From the NCBI RefSeq assembly GCF_000218485.1, contig NZ_AFPB01000131.1, forward strand, positions 1 through 39,313: a stretch of DNA of 39,313 nt, in the 5' to 3' direction. The position numbers were made by a program, and so were the translations under genes. Below are positions 27,001 through 36,541 of the stretch, piece after piece. Each line of letters starts with the position of its first letter. Within the stretch, counting starts at the first letter, position 1. A model generated the notes under the pieces. It made no database searches. It worked only from the letters and a program-made list of their open reading frames with translations, and was not told where the DNA came from. The stretch comes from Aquimarina agarivorans. GTDB lineage: Bacteria; Bacteroidota; Bacteroidia; Flavobacteriales; Flavobacteriaceae.

Positions 27001-27582
27001 TACATTATTAATATTTTGTGCATTACGCTGAGGATCATTCCCTCCACCACCATCACCAATGGAGATGTATAAATACCCATCAGGTCCAAAAGCTATTTTA
27101 CCTCCATTGTGGTTACTATTATTTTGGTTTTTATCAAATTGAAAAATAATTTCTTCACTATTTAAATCTGCAACATTTGGATTGGTTGCAGAAACTGAAA
27201 ACCTAGATAATATCATACGAGGATTAGTACCACTTCCTGTACTTGTATAATAAGTATAAAAGTAACCGTTATTTTGAAAGTCCGGATGAAATGCCAAACC
27301 TAACAAACCTAGCTCCAAACCAGCAGCAAATGAAACTTTTGATGACAAATCAATAAATGTAGTTACTTGACTCTGCGCAACATTTCGGTTGCGAGGGAAC
27401 ACTTTTATTTCTCCCGATTGCTGTACAACAAACATACGGTCTGTTCCATCGCCTGGGTGCATAAACTCTACTGGAAATTGAAACGAAACATTTGGAAATG
27501 CTGGCTCATAAGTTATTTGAGCGTTGGCAAATGTAAATGCTCCTAAATAAATGAGCATTAATTTGAATATTCTTTTTTTCAT
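24082..27582 (-). CDS. T9SS-secreted PQQ-sugar-dehydrogenase-like protein with propeller repeats and two CBM6-like domains
   Basis: A mosaic of 1166 residues. The start is taken at MKKRIFKLMLIYLGAFTFAN, a clean signal peptide; an upstream ATG at 27630 would add 16 unlikely residues. Residues about 25-410 are a soluble quinoprotein sugar dehydrogenase domain (GSDH family; NHNGGKIAFGPDGYLYISIG, NYGWNRFEGE, SGRVWSMDY). Residues about 415-770 are beta-propeller repeats built on WNGTAWTTL and VYIAGAFTQV-like units, each about 45-50 residues. Two CBM6-like modules follow (VIEAETFVATNGT and VIEAEDFTSSNGT, each ending NLDKITLT), then a type A T9SS domain (NVYPNPTTDQIYF to IIKVIKD). It would oxidise sugars with PQQ at the cell surface while bound to polysaccharide; this is inferred from the domains. 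Confidence 0.8.
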   Translation of the reverse strand: MKKRIFKLMLIYLGAFTFANAQITYEPAFPNVSFQFPVEFMHPGDGTDRMFVVQQSGEIKVFPRNRNVAQSQVTTFIDLSSKVSFAAGLELGLLGLAFHPDFQNNGYFYTYYTSTGSGTNPRMILSRFSVSATNPNVADLNSEEIIFQFDKNQNNSNHNGGKIAFGPDGYLYISIGDGGGGNDPQRNAQNINNVFGSICRIDVDVDGSNPLESNPVLPNGNYEIPSDNPFLGQPGADEIFAYGIRNTWKFSFDSPTGRMWGADVGQGAFEEINLIQNGKNYGWNRFEGESVSNNVAISGPVENPVLFYDHSQNDVSITGGYVYRGSAIKSTSPAINSQYIFGDYISGRVWSMDYNNATGRGTRTFLFKTNGEFISSFGTDINNELYFTSYGTNARIFKIVDGVSATVGNTLNGSGTWEGLGAGINNGTVNTVATASNGDVYYGGNFNQVGNNVTANNIAVYNQATGWRSLAAGTNGTVNDIKTAANGSVYIAGAFTQVNGVSAKGVAVWNGAQWSALGLGTEIEGIAFTLEIDSADQVYVGGIFENLNGILAQNIAKWNGTAWTTLTDSTTNVAGTNNEIRSMEIDPVTNELYIGGNFDTAGAVNANRIAVWNDVTQRWSSLGNGTSGFVQAIVATDTDVFAGGNFALAGSNITVNRLARWNKQNNTWNIVGSGVDNLVETLAHDGENLYVGGSFNLVSFNSENFIANGIAKWNTTTGWQTLGENTVGVNGRVSQIEVNTTTTARELYIAGNFSSAGSIAANKTAFFTNEIATPPPTPVAPVPVTPVLGDEIVIEAETFVATNGTFNDASAGGPGLGVNATLIGVNYVNSQDYAEYEINVGTAGDYSIAYLISSPSDNAAIEFSVVNTAVSANDTVINNGSWDNYQPLNSSSIVQLNAGLQTVRITAYGSNLWQWNLDKITLTSQTTTTPVVVTPPLTSTTAIVIEAEDFTSSNGTTDDSVFGGSGLGVSIANTNINYVNAGDYIMYDINAASAGNYNLEYLISTPSDNAAIQMLVNGTLVATDNVINNGSWDNFVGLQSSSIITLAAGANTIRINASGSNFWQWNLDKITLTPAGQTGAKSFDILNSQIATINVYPNPTTDQIYFSNKIDLSNYTVKMYDTKGVEFKVLLHDDQSINMSDLTKGIYFVSLKDSDNRERIIKVIKD

Positions 27583-28047
27583 AGTACTATTTTTTTTGAA
27601 ACGAAGAAAAAATGATACTCGTATTAGCAATCAGTTAAAAAAACCTTAATGAAAGGAGGATCTTACACATTGTGTTACTACCGATTCGATAACAGAGGGA
27701 AGTTATCAGTTGTTGGGTATTTAATGGTAGATTGAAAAACGATAGGTAATTTATAATTTGAATATTTTCGTTTAGTACAAAAGGTTCAAAGTCTTAATTT
27801 GTCATAAGTTGGAAGGTTTGTAATTCGTAAAAACAAAATTGTCTGGTTAGGTTAATCTGGTTAAAGGTGGAGGCGATTTTATTCTTAAATATCTTATTTG
27901 AAATTTTCACCCTAAAGGCCTTACGGTAACAGATCAGAACTCCCTTAGAATTTTCTACTAATTTTATCTTCTATTTGCTATTATTTGTCTTCTTCAAACT
28001 AAAATTTGAAATACCCTAAGGAAACTTGCTAACTTAGCAATCAAAAA
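27583..28047. other. Intergenic region between the quinoprotein and GAF genes
   Basis: About 465 bp. No open frame with protein character was seen and no strong terminator-like hairpin after the GAF gene. It must hold the quinoprotein promoter, but no TAnnTTTG match stands out. Confidence 0.35.
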
Positions 28048-30447
28048 TTATTCTTTTATAATTTTCATTAAATCATCATAAGTGTAATATCCCTTTTTTG
28101 ATTTGGAATTCATATAAAGCACATTAACCCGTATGGCTTTCAAGCCTGTAACACCCTGCAAATCATCCAACTCAATAATTTCAACATCAACTCCTAAATA
28201 ATTTTTAGATTGTAAAAATTTAATATATTTTAAATATTCTCGTTCGTCTTCCTTTTGGGAGTACACTATGGTTATTTTACCCTTTTGAGTAATTCGTTCC
28301 TTTGTCCCTTTTATATACGCCTTATCTACTCGTTTTTTTACTACCTCATAACGAGCGTTGTAAGTACCATCAACGTCAAACTGTTTTTCGTCGGTACGAA
28401 AGCTTATTGTAAGCGGAGTACTAAAAACCAAAATCATAGAAGCTACATCCATACTTATTGTAAATTTGGGTTGCATTTTATAAAAAGCGTTTTCCATTTC
28501 GCACATAACTTGTAATTGCCATAACCTTAAGTTATACAAGTAAAATAAATTAAAACTATTCTTTTCAGTAATAGCTTCTCCAATGTACATGTTGTGATCC
28601 ACACCATCAGTTTTATGACGTTCAAAAAAATGAGGATACATTTTTTGAGCAATCACTTGTTTGGCATCTAATAAAGCGGCCATTCTTTTATTTACTGATG
28701 TAACCGTATTATCATAATTTTTTCTGTGATGGTAATAAACTTGCAAATTAGAATCAATACTATTAAAATAGGATTCGATGTCAGTTTCTAACACCCTTGA
28801 GTTCTTTATATGATAAAGAATTATGTTGATTTTTTGTTTTAAGAACGCCGTTATTTTCTGTTCACTATCTACTTGAAAGTTTTCTTTTAAATCCATTAAA
28901 AAGGAACTTATTTGAAATAAGTACTGCTCATAAATAGGAAGCGGGTTTAATTCAAATGCCGCGTTTAAAATAGTCCTCCCATTGATTAATTGAATTGACA
29001 AATCTTCCCTAGTAGCCCAATTGCGTACTTCCGAAGATCCTTTTAAATCTATTTGACCATACAATGGATATACATCTTTAAAAACTAGTTTCCCAAAAGA
29101 AACTTGATTCCCTTTTTGCTGTTCTCTGATATACCTTTTGGCTTCCTTTTTAAACTTCCAATGCACACTTGGATGTATGGATGTACATTCTTTTTGTATA
29201 ATTGCTTCAATTAAATTTGCCTCTTCTTCTGTTGAATGTTGCACGGCAGCAACAATATGTGGCATAACATCAATTAGTTTATTTGCTATTATGCTGTTTA
29301 ATACTTTTGGTGTGCTGGAAACCAATTCCAACACTCCAAATAAACCTTGATCATTTGCTATAGGGGCTAAAATGGCACTTTTAATCTGTTGCTTATACAG
29401 TGTTTTTACCTGAGGAATTTTCCCCTCTGTTTTCAAGTACATTTCATCTATATCAGATATAGTCACAAATTTATTATCCTCCAACAATCGTTTTTGACTC
29501 CAATTACACAAACAAGTAGTACACTTTTTATAATCGGAATTAAGTAATAGAAAACTGGTTGTTTTAGTTCCATATACCTGTTCAAAAGTATGATTTTCAT
29601 TATTATAATTAGCGAAACCTACTTTTAAATCCTTAATATTGAGTAAAGACTGAAAGATTTCTTCGAAATGAGCTATAAAATTACCGTCTTTTCTTTTATC
29701 CTTACCAATTAGCTTTGATTTTATATTAGAAATAGACTGATCATCAGTAACATCAAAGATATTGGAAATGACAAAGCCTTTAAATAAATAGCTGTTTTCA
29801 GGAAATTTTGTTTTCCATAATGCGATATTATCAAAATTATCCAATAATTGGTCAAAATCATTTTGCGATATTGGTATGGCTTTTTCTGTAAGAATAATCT
29901 CCATAAAATCCGCATTGTACAAAATTTTATAGTAGCGCATTATGCCATTGGCATCAGGTATTTTATAGAAAAAAGGACGCTTGATATTTACGTCAAATCC
30001 ATAACAAAAATTTAGTATGACCGTACAAGCAATAATGTACTGGTCGTTCTCTGGTATATTTTCTATTGTTAATTCATAATCATTTCCTGCTACTTCTAAT
30101 ATATTTTTAAACCGTTCTGAAGGATTAAACGTGTAATTATAAAAAGGAACCGAGGCTGTTTTTATTTCATTTGAAGTTAAAATTTCGCTAAAAGCGTCTT
30201 GCAAAATAAATTTGATTTCATCTTTGTATTTATCCAACAAGGAAACATCGCTAAAACCATCTCTCAAAATAGGGTGATGCGCTTGAATGTCTAAAATACG
30301 TTTTGCCTTTTCTGCTAAAAACTTATTTGTACTTGTAGTTAACGCTTCGTACTTTTTTAAATAGGTATTAAAGCTTATTTTTAAAATAAATGGAGATTCA
30401 ATATCATCGTTCAAATGTTTCATAATGCTAAAATACTGCTTATCCAA
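28048..30447 (-). CDS. GAF domain-containing protein, about 800 aa
   Basis: A 799-residue cytoplasmic protein. A GAF domain is likely at about 255-410 (FEEIFQSLLNIKDLKVGF to APIANDQGLFGVLELVSSTP), the small-molecule or redox sensor fold; it includes CTTCLCNW, a Cys cluster that could bind metal. The long N-terminal and C-terminal parts are helical with no catalytic domain recognised (no histidine kinase, GGDEF or PP2C motif). Proteins of this size with one GAF are widespread in Flavobacteriaceae with unknown role. The second ATG (30423, MKHLNDDIESPF) is an equally good start. It is monocistronic. Confidence 0.6.
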   Translation of the reverse strand: MDKQYFSIMKHLNDDIESPFILKISFNTYLKKYEALTTSTNKFLAEKAKRILDIQAHHPILRDGFSDVSLLDKYKDEIKFILQDAFSEILTSNEIKTASVPFYNYTFNPSERFKNILEVAGNDYELTIENIPENDQYIIACTVILNFCYGFDVNIKRPFFYKIPDANGIMRYYKILYNADFMEIILTEKAIPISQNDFDQLLDNFDNIALWKTKFPENSYLFKGFVISNIFDVTDDQSISNIKSKLIGKDKRKDGNFIAHFEEIFQSLLNIKDLKVGFANYNNENHTFEQVYGTKTTSFLLLNSDYKKCTTCLCNWSQKRLLEDNKFVTISDIDEMYLKTEGKIPQVKTLYKQQIKSAILAPIANDQGLFGVLELVSSTPKVLNSIIANKLIDVMPHIVAAVQHSTEEEANLIEAIIQKECTSIHPSVHWKFKKEAKRYIREQQKGNQVSFGKLVFKDVYPLYGQIDLKGSSEVRNWATREDLSIQLINGRTILNAAFELNPLPIYEQYLFQISSFLMDLKENFQVDSEQKITAFLKQKINIILYHIKNSRVLETDIESYFNSIDSNLQVYYHHRKNYDNTVTSVNKRMAALLDAKQVIAQKMYPHFFERHKTDGVDHNMYIGEAITEKNSFNLFYLYNLRLWQLQVMCEMENAFYKMQPKFTISMDVASMILVFSTPLTISFRTDEKQFDVDGTYNARYEVVKKRVDKAYIKGTKERITQKGKITIVYSQKEDEREYLKYIKFLQSKNYLGVDVEIIELDDLQGVTGLKAIRVNVLYMNSKSKKGYYTYDDLMKIIKE

Positions 30448-30590
30448 TTATAAATATAACACTCTTTCCTGTGATAGATTACAACTAGTTTAAGTTAAGT
30501 AAAACTTATAAAGCTAATTTACTAATAAATAAAATTGTCTTTAAAATTGGCGGGTACTATCAATTTAAAAAGTCATGAGAGCTCAAAATA

Positions 30591-30626
30591 AAAAACGCAA
30601 GCTGAAAATTTTTAGCTTGCGTTTTT
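30591..30626. terminator. Terminator downstream of the metalloprotease gene
   Basis: AAAAACGCAAGCT (30591-30603) pairs with AGCTTGCGTTTTT (30614-30626). It lies 24 bp after the stop codon of the minus-strand protease gene and can act on both strands. Confidence 0.8.
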
Positions 30627-30649
30627 ATAAAATTTTATAATTGTAAATA

Positions 30650-33418
30650 CTATTCTTTTACAATTTTAAAAGTTTTATTATTGTTAATTTTAACTAGATA
30701 AATTCCTTTTGATACGTTTGTTAAATCTAACTGCTCAGTAGTACTACTTGCTGTAATTTCCGCTATTGTTTTTCTGGAAACATCAGTTATGGTGATTATA
30801 TCGCCAATAGTAAGACCTTCTACAGTAGCTATATTCGCAGTTGGATTTGGGTAAATAATACTGCTGTTTTCAAGTCCAGAATCTTCGAGTAATTTTCTTC
30901 CTGAAACCACGGCAACATTAAATCGCTCAAATAAATTAGCATTATCTCGGTTACAATTCATTGGGCTTCGACCACTTTCGCTACTTACAAATTTATTATT
31001 ATTCCCTTTTAAAGTAACTCCTCCGCGATTTGTTCCCCAAGTAAATTTTTCCCAATTTCCTATCCTATCCCTATTACACGTCATTGAGCTTATACCATTT
31101 TCACTACTTACATATTTCCCGTTATTCCCTTTAAGTGCTATTTTTCCGCCGCCAGCATCAACAACGGTAAATCTTTCCCAAACTCCTACGCTATTTCTGT
31201 TACAATTCATGGGTTTTGCTCCGTTTTCACTACTTACATATTTATTGTTGTTTCCTCGTAAACTGATTACTGAGCCAATAGGAGCTCTATTTGTATTATT
31301 GTTTGAATTTGGCAAATCACGAAGTCTTTTTATACGTAATCTATTTACTATCCAATTGGGATCATTTCCACCGTTATCCGAAAATTCTAAGGTTAATTTA
31401 CCATCTTTCACTTCCACATCAAATCTTCTATTTTCAAACCTTCCTTTAGTAGCGTCAAAATTATTCACTCTGGTTCGCCCTTCTGCCTTTACTACAATAT
31501 CATCATGAGCAAAGTCTCTATCACCAAAAGTTAGTAATACTTCCCAAACACCATTGCGAACATTTATTTCAAAAGTTCGATTTTGCGAAGATTGAACAAA
31601 ATCCCTATTCAAAGCATTAACATTTGAAGCTCCTCCTCGGTCTCTTGAACCTAAGCCTGACCTATTAGTCCACCTGTAGTTTGGATTATTAGTAGTATTT
31701 GATACTCGAATTGCATTATTAAAAACAGGAGAAGTTGCAGTTCCAAAATCAAAAGTAGCTTCATTATCATTTGGAGAAAAGCCTCTGGTTTGAGTTACAT
31801 AAACCGCTCCAAAATCTGTTTTTCCTGAAGTGTCAAAAACTGTATAGTGGAAAAAATCCCTACCCGAAAAATTATTTGATGGAGGCGTATATCTTATTTG
31901 ATTTCTTCCCCCTGGTCCTGTCCCATTTGAAATACTTATGTTTCCTCCTTTTGAACTTACTCTATCCAAAATGCGTACATCCAATACGTCATTGTTCATA
32001 TCGTAGTCATTTGCTATAACATCGATAATGATAGATGATTGTCCCGTTGGAATTTCAACTTCATCATAAACACCAAAAGGATTAATTGCAGGTGGATTGT
32101 TTATTACTGGTGCGGATGATCTCAATCTATTTTTAGTAGCCATAACTACTCTTGCTTCATTTGTTGCCATTCGGCTAATATTATGTCTTCCTCTACCGTC
32201 CATAATACTAATAAATGATTGCTCACCACCTCTACTATTAGAACCTGATCTATTACGGGGTTTATCTTCAAAGAAAAAATTAGCATCATTCACGTGTCGT
32301 AATCCAAATGAATGCCCAACTTCATGAGCTGCTGTTCCATTAGCCCAACTGGTAGGGCCATTTCCGCCCATTGTTGCGTATCTATTTCTGGTATTACCAA
32401 CCCCATTTAACCAAGCCAAACCTGAAGGACGTGCAGCAACGTGATAAACCGCTAGATCATGTGTGTTACCCACCACGTTTGGATTATTATTCCAATAGTC
32501 TCCAAAAGCTCGCAGACTTTCAGTAGAATTGTCAGCGCCCCCTGTACTAGTTACGCTGTTTCGCAACGGATCAGTATTTACGGCAGTACGGATAATAACT
32601 GTTCCTAGCTTAAAACGAACACCCGCTGATCTTAAAAATCTCAAATTTAAATTTCCAATAATGGATTGTGCTGATGCCTGAGCTGCGGACAAATTCCCTT
32701 TGTAAGCCGTATTTGAAAAAAATGATCTCGAACCAATTTCTACACCTATCTCAAATTCCCTAACTTCCATTCTATTTGTAGGCCTCCTGGTTGCTCTAGT
32801 CGGCATGGCTACCGATTTAGGCATGTACAAATTAGTAGTTATCGCCCCTAAGGAAGGTTCCGCGCCTTGCAAATCTGAACTATTTGTATTGCTCTCAAAG
32901 TTAATACCACCACTAACATGACTATCGGAAGAATTACAACTTGAAGTACACCTGTAAGCCTCTGTAACTTCAGTCAAATGGTGCAGTGTTTTATTTTTAT
33001 CATTAGGATAAATCTCTAATGTAGATTGCCCGGGTCTAAAAATATTTGCTACAAGCCCCCCTTTTGTTAGTACAGCGCTTACACTGTATTTTTCATTTTC
33101 GGCAACCCTACCTAAATAAGTACATTCTGTATTCATAGGTACTTGTACCATATTTCCTTTACCATCGTCCACCAAGCACTTTGTATTTTTACCAAAAACT
33201 GTTGTTTTCTCTAATACTAGAGATAATGATTCACCAGCGTAGGTTATCGGAATAACTACGTTATTGGGTAAATCACTAGGCAGCGATTTAATGGCTATAA
33301 GGTGTTGTTTTTTCTCCGTTGAAATTTTTTCAGTTATTGTTTGCGCATAAAATTTATTAGCACCAATATAAATTGAAAAAAAAAGCAACAATAAAAAGTT
33401 CATTGTAGTAAGTTTCAT
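30650..33418 (-). CDS. T9SS-secreted metzincin protease with fascin-like repeats
   Basis: A 922-residue secreted protease. The signal peptide is about 1-25 (LLLLFFSIYIGANKFYAQ). A propeptide-like region precedes the reprolysin-like catalytic domain (about 190-430) with zinc motif HEVGHSFGLRH (365-375) and the Met-turn SIMDGRG (M406). Then come a cadherin-like bacterial Ig module (about 445-540, VIANDYDMNNDVLDV), a malectin-like module (about 545-700), three beta-trefoil-type repeats of about 45 residues each carrying LKGNNxKYVSSE and NCNR, and a type A T9SS domain (SIIYPNPTANIATV to FKIVKE). It probably degrades protein outside the cell, with the trefoil repeats binding sugar or matrix; both are inferred. 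It ends before the terminator at 30591-30626. Confidence 0.85.
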   Translation of the reverse strand: MKLTTMNFLLLLFFSIYIGANKFYAQTITEKISTEKKQHLIAIKSLPSDLPNNVVIPITYAGESLSLVLEKTTVFGKNTKCLVDDGKGNMVQVPMNTECTYLGRVAENEKYSVSAVLTKGGLVANIFRPGQSTLEIYPNDKNKTLHHLTEVTEAYRCTSSCNSSDSHVSGGINFESNTNSSDLQGAEPSLGAITTNLYMPKSVAMPTRATRRPTNRMEVREFEIGVEIGSRSFFSNTAYKGNLSAAQASAQSIIGNLNLRFLRSAGVRFKLGTVIIRTAVNTDPLRNSVTSTGGADNSTESLRAFGDYWNNNPNVVGNTHDLAVYHVAARPSGLAWLNGVGNTRNRYATMGGNGPTSWANGTAAHEVGHSFGLRHVNDANFFFEDKPRNRSGSNSRGGEQSFISIMDGRGRHNISRMATNEARVVMATKNRLRSSAPVINNPPAINPFGVYDEVEIPTGQSSIIIDVIANDYDMNNDVLDVRILDRVSSKGGNISISNGTGPGGRNQIRYTPPSNNFSGRDFFHYTVFDTSGKTDFGAVYVTQTRGFSPNDNEATFDFGTATSPVFNNAIRVSNTTNNPNYRWTNRSGLGSRDRGGASNVNALNRDFVQSSQNRTFEINVRNGVWEVLLTFGDRDFAHDDIVVKAEGRTRVNNFDATKGRFENRRFDVEVKDGKLTLEFSDNGGNDPNWIVNRLRIKRLRDLPNSNNNTNRAPIGSVISLRGNNNKYVSSENGAKPMNCNRNSVGVWERFTVVDAGGGKIALKGNNGKYVSSENGISSMTCNRDRIGNWEKFTWGTNRGGVTLKGNNNKFVSSESGRSPMNCNRDNANLFERFNVAVVSGRKLLEDSGLENSSIIYPNPTANIATVEGLTIGDIITITDVSRKTIAEITASSTTEQLDLTNVSKGIYLVKINNNKTFKIVKE

Positions 33419-34057
33419 AATTCTAGTTTTTTGAGCGATTAGTTTATTACGTTATTCTAATTGATTAAGATCCTTGAGCAAGGATTTGTTAAAAAAATTA
33501 CCTAAATACAATAAGATCAATAATGCTGCAAATTAGAATAAACTTCTTCTTACTACAATTTTAATGTTGTACTAATTCTATTACAATTAAATGGACTGCT
33601 GTTTCTACAAATTAAACAGTAATTATTTTGAGCAATATAACTTGAAAAACAACCTATATGTTGCTTATATTTAATATAAAATGCACCCAACACTAGTTGA
33701 AAAGTAATTTTTAAACTTAAAACTTTTCAATACTTATTCGTAATTGAAAGGCGTAATTTAATTTTTCATTATTGCAATAGCTTTAGACCATGATAAATTA
33801 AAATCGCTTTTCATCGAAACAAAAAATTTATATTTTCACCTTTTTAAAGCGCTTCCAGACAAAAAATTAATTGTATTGAGCACAAAAGTTATTGATCCAC
33901 TCATTCTTAGTATACATCATTTGATTTTAAAACACTAAACTTTAACCGAATTCATATGCTAAAATCACAATAAATTACAACTCGTTTTTAACTTTTTATT
34001 ATCACTTTTTGAATTCAAAATTCCGCTAAAAACAGCTCAAAAAATTGACCGCTGGCG
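33419..34057. other. Intergenic region between divergent protease and cydA genes
   Basis: About 640 bp of AT-rich DNA with no open frame of protein character. It separates two divergent genes and should hold both promoters. No repeat, hairpin with T run, or RNA gene was recognised. Confidence 0.4.
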
Positions 34058-34065
34058 TATCTTTG
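34058..34065 (+). promoter_or_regulatory. Promoter -7 element for cydAB
   Basis: TATCTTTG fits TAnnTTTG and lies 26 bp before the cydA start codon. A TTG is present only 10 bp upstream of it, too close for a standard -33 element. Confidence 0.45.
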
Positions 34066-34091
34066 TTATTACGATATTAAAGCGAATTTTT

Positions 34092-35395
34092 ATGGAAAAT
34101 ATAGATGCTGCTAGACTTCAAATGGCCTTTACATTAATCTTTCATATTGTATTTGCTTGCATTGGAATGGTTATGCCTTTTTTTATGATTGTTTCTCACA
34201 AAAAGTGGCTTAATACGCGCAACCCAATTTATTTAAAACTAACAAAGTCATGGCAAAAAGGAGTGGCCATTTTTTTTGTAACTGGAGCGGTTTCTGGTAC
34301 CGCGCTTTCTTTTGAATTAGGCTTACTTTGGCCAGAGTTTATGAAACACGCTGGTCCAATAATAGGAATGCCTTTTTCGCTTGAAGGTGCTGCTTTTTTT
34401 GTTGAAGCAGTAGCCTTGGGTTTTTACTTGTATGGTTGGGGAAAAATTAACGAAAAATTTCATTGGTTTACTGGGGTAATCGTCGGAGTTTCTGGGGTAG
34501 CTTCAGGCATACTTGTGGTAGCTGCTAATGGCTGGATGAATGCGCCTTCAGGCTTTGATTATATCAATGGCGAATTTTTAAATATTGATCCAATTAAGGC
34601 ATTACTCAATCCAGCTTGGTTTACCCAAGCTTTACATATGACGTTAGCTGCTTTTACAGCCACTGGGTTTGCTGTCGCGGGCATACATGCCTATCAAATT
34701 TTAAAAAACGGAATATTGAATTACATAAAAAAGCATTTAAAATTGCTTTAAGCTTTGGAGCTGTAGCTGCAATTTTGCAACCTATTAGTGGTGACATTTC
34801 TGCTAAAGATATTGCCAAAAGACAACCTGCTAAACTAGCTGCTATGGAAGCGCATTACCATACGGAAAATGGGGCTCCACTTTACATCGGTGGTATTGTT
34901 GATAATGAAAAGCAGGAAGTCAATTACAAAATTGCAATTCCAAAAGCCTTATCCTTTTTAGCTTTTGGTGATTTTGATGCAGAAGTTAAGGGTTTAAATG
35001 ATTTTCCTGAAAATGAACGCCCTAATGTAGCAATTGTTCATTATGCATTTCAAACTATGGTAGGTTTGGGAACTATGTTACTTTTTGCAGGTGTTTTATT
35101 TTTTATTACGCTTTCGCGAAAAAAAGAATGGTTTTCTAAGCCTTATTTTTGGTTATTATTTAGCGTTATGGCGCCTATGGGTTTTATTGCGTTGGAGGCC
35201 GGTTGGATTGTTACCGAAGTAGGACGACAACCTTGGATTATTCATGGAATTATGAAAACTAAGGATGCGGTAACCCCAGTACCAGGAATTGTTTATAGTT
35301 TTTATATGTATGTATTAGTATACTCGACACTCACAATTGCAGTTACCTGGTTAATGAATAGACAAATAAAAGCATTAAATGCTTCAAAATATTAA
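34092..35395 (+). CDS. cydA: Cytochrome bd ubiquinol oxidase subunit I, with an apparent 1-bp deletion
   Basis: The heme-bearing subunit of the high-affinity terminal oxidase that reduces O2 to water with quinol. The N-terminus has the axial His region TLIFHIVFACIGM (H18), then LEGAAFFVEAVALG with the conserved Glu pair, and later GRQPWIIHGIM. Nine or so membrane segments are expected, and the quinol loop is of the short kind. The frame breaks at a run of six A (34703-34708); one more A restores ILKKRNIELHKKAF and gives 434 residues, the normal size. As read it is two overlapping frames (34092-34751 and from 34616 on). The rest is intact, so a read error is likely. cydB follows after 18 bp. 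Confidence 0.9.
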
Positions 35396-35413
35396 ATTAA
35401 AAACGAGTACCAC

Positions 35414-36436
35414 ATGATTTATGTTGTTTTATTTTTTTTAGCTTTTTCGCTATTACTCTATGTGCTACTTGCTGGGGCTGATTTTGGAGCGGGAATTTTG
35501 GAATTATTCTCATCAAAGGAAAATCAAGCCATTACAAAAAAAACGGTATATCGAGTAATGGGTCCTGTTTGGGAAGCCAACCATATTTGGATCATCATTA
35601 TGATCGTTATTTTATGGGTTGGTTTTCCTGCGTATTACTATATTTTAATGATATCACTCCATGTACCGCTCACCTTAATGCTTTTGGGCATAACCTTAAG
35701 GGGTGTGGCTTTTGTATTTAGGCATTATGATGCTTATCAGGACAAATCACAACTCATGTATGATTGGATGTTCAAAATTTCAAGTTTAATAACCCCTATT
35801 TTTCTGGGGATAACTTTTGGCTCACTACTAAGTGGAAATATAATTATGGTAAACGAAACCACTCCGCAATTATCATTCAAGTCACTTTACATAGACTCTT
35901 GGCTCAATGGCTTTTCCATACTCACTGGGCTATTTTTTACTGCACTTTGTGCCTTTTTATCATCAGTACTTTTAATTGGCGAGGCTGAAAGTAAAAACCG
36001 TAAAATATATGTGAAAAAAGCGATCGTGGCAACCATTATTGTGGTCCTTGTCGGCTTTGTTACCATTTGCTACGGATTTTATGATGGCGTACCATTTACG
36101 CGCAATTTTTTAAACAACTCTATAACCATAACTGCTATCATTTTATCAGGACTTTTATTGTATCCCCTTTGGATAAGTATAAAAAATGAGCGTCGAGTTT
36201 TTAGTCGTTTTTTTGCAGGAATTCAAGTATTACTTATTCTTACTGCTGCCCTAGTTCCCATATTTCCGAATATGATTTTTACAACAACTGGATCAATAAA
36301 TATACTCCACCAAATAGCTCCCAATAGTGTCATAAAGGTACTTGGTATTTCATTAATCATAGGTGGTGCTATCATTTTACCAGGGTTGTTTCATTTATTA
36401 AAATCATTTAAAATGATTAAAATTTTAGAGCGCTAG
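35414..36436 (+). CDS. cydB: Cytochrome bd ubiquinol oxidase subunit II
   Basis: A 340-residue membrane protein and partner of CydA. It begins MIYVVLFFLAFSLLLYVLLA followed by GADFGAGILELFS, the conserved start of the family, then GPVWEANHIWIIIM and RGVAFVFRHY, both hallmark blocks. About eight or nine membrane helices are visible, ending at PGLFHLLKSFKMI. It starts 18 bp after cydA and is followed by the terminator at 36464-36501. No CydX-like small gene or cydDC assembly genes are seen next to it. Confidence 0.93.
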   Translation: MIYVVLFFLAFSLLLYVLLAGADFGAGILELFSSKENQAITKKTVYRVMGPVWEANHIWIIIMIVILWVGFPAYYYILMISLHVPLTLMLLGITLRGVAFVFRHYDAYQDKSQLMYDWMFKISSLITPIFLGITFGSLLSGNIIMVNETTPQLSFKSLYIDSWLNGFSILTGLFFTALCAFLSSVLLIGEAESKNRKIYVKKAIVATIIVVLVGFVTICYGFYDGVPFTRNFLNNSITITAIILSGLLLYPLWISIKNERRVFSRFFAGIQVLLILTAALVPIFPNMIFTTTGSINILHQIAPNSVIKVLGISLIIGGAIILPGLFHLLKSFKMIKILER

Positions 36437-36463
36437 TATTTTTTGATTTACAATTATTACATA

Positions 36464-36501
36464 AAAAAGGCTAATGTAAAAACTATTTACATCAGCCTTT
36501 T
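36464..36501. terminator. Bidirectional terminator after cydB
   Basis: AAAAAGGCTAATGTAAA (36464-36480) pairs with TTTACATCAGCCTTTT (36486-36501), with one mismatch. It lies between convergent cydB and the minus-strand beta-trefoil-like gene. Confidence 0.8.
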
Positions 36502-36541
36502 AAAACTTTTGCAACTTTATCAGTATTGAAATTACTATTAG

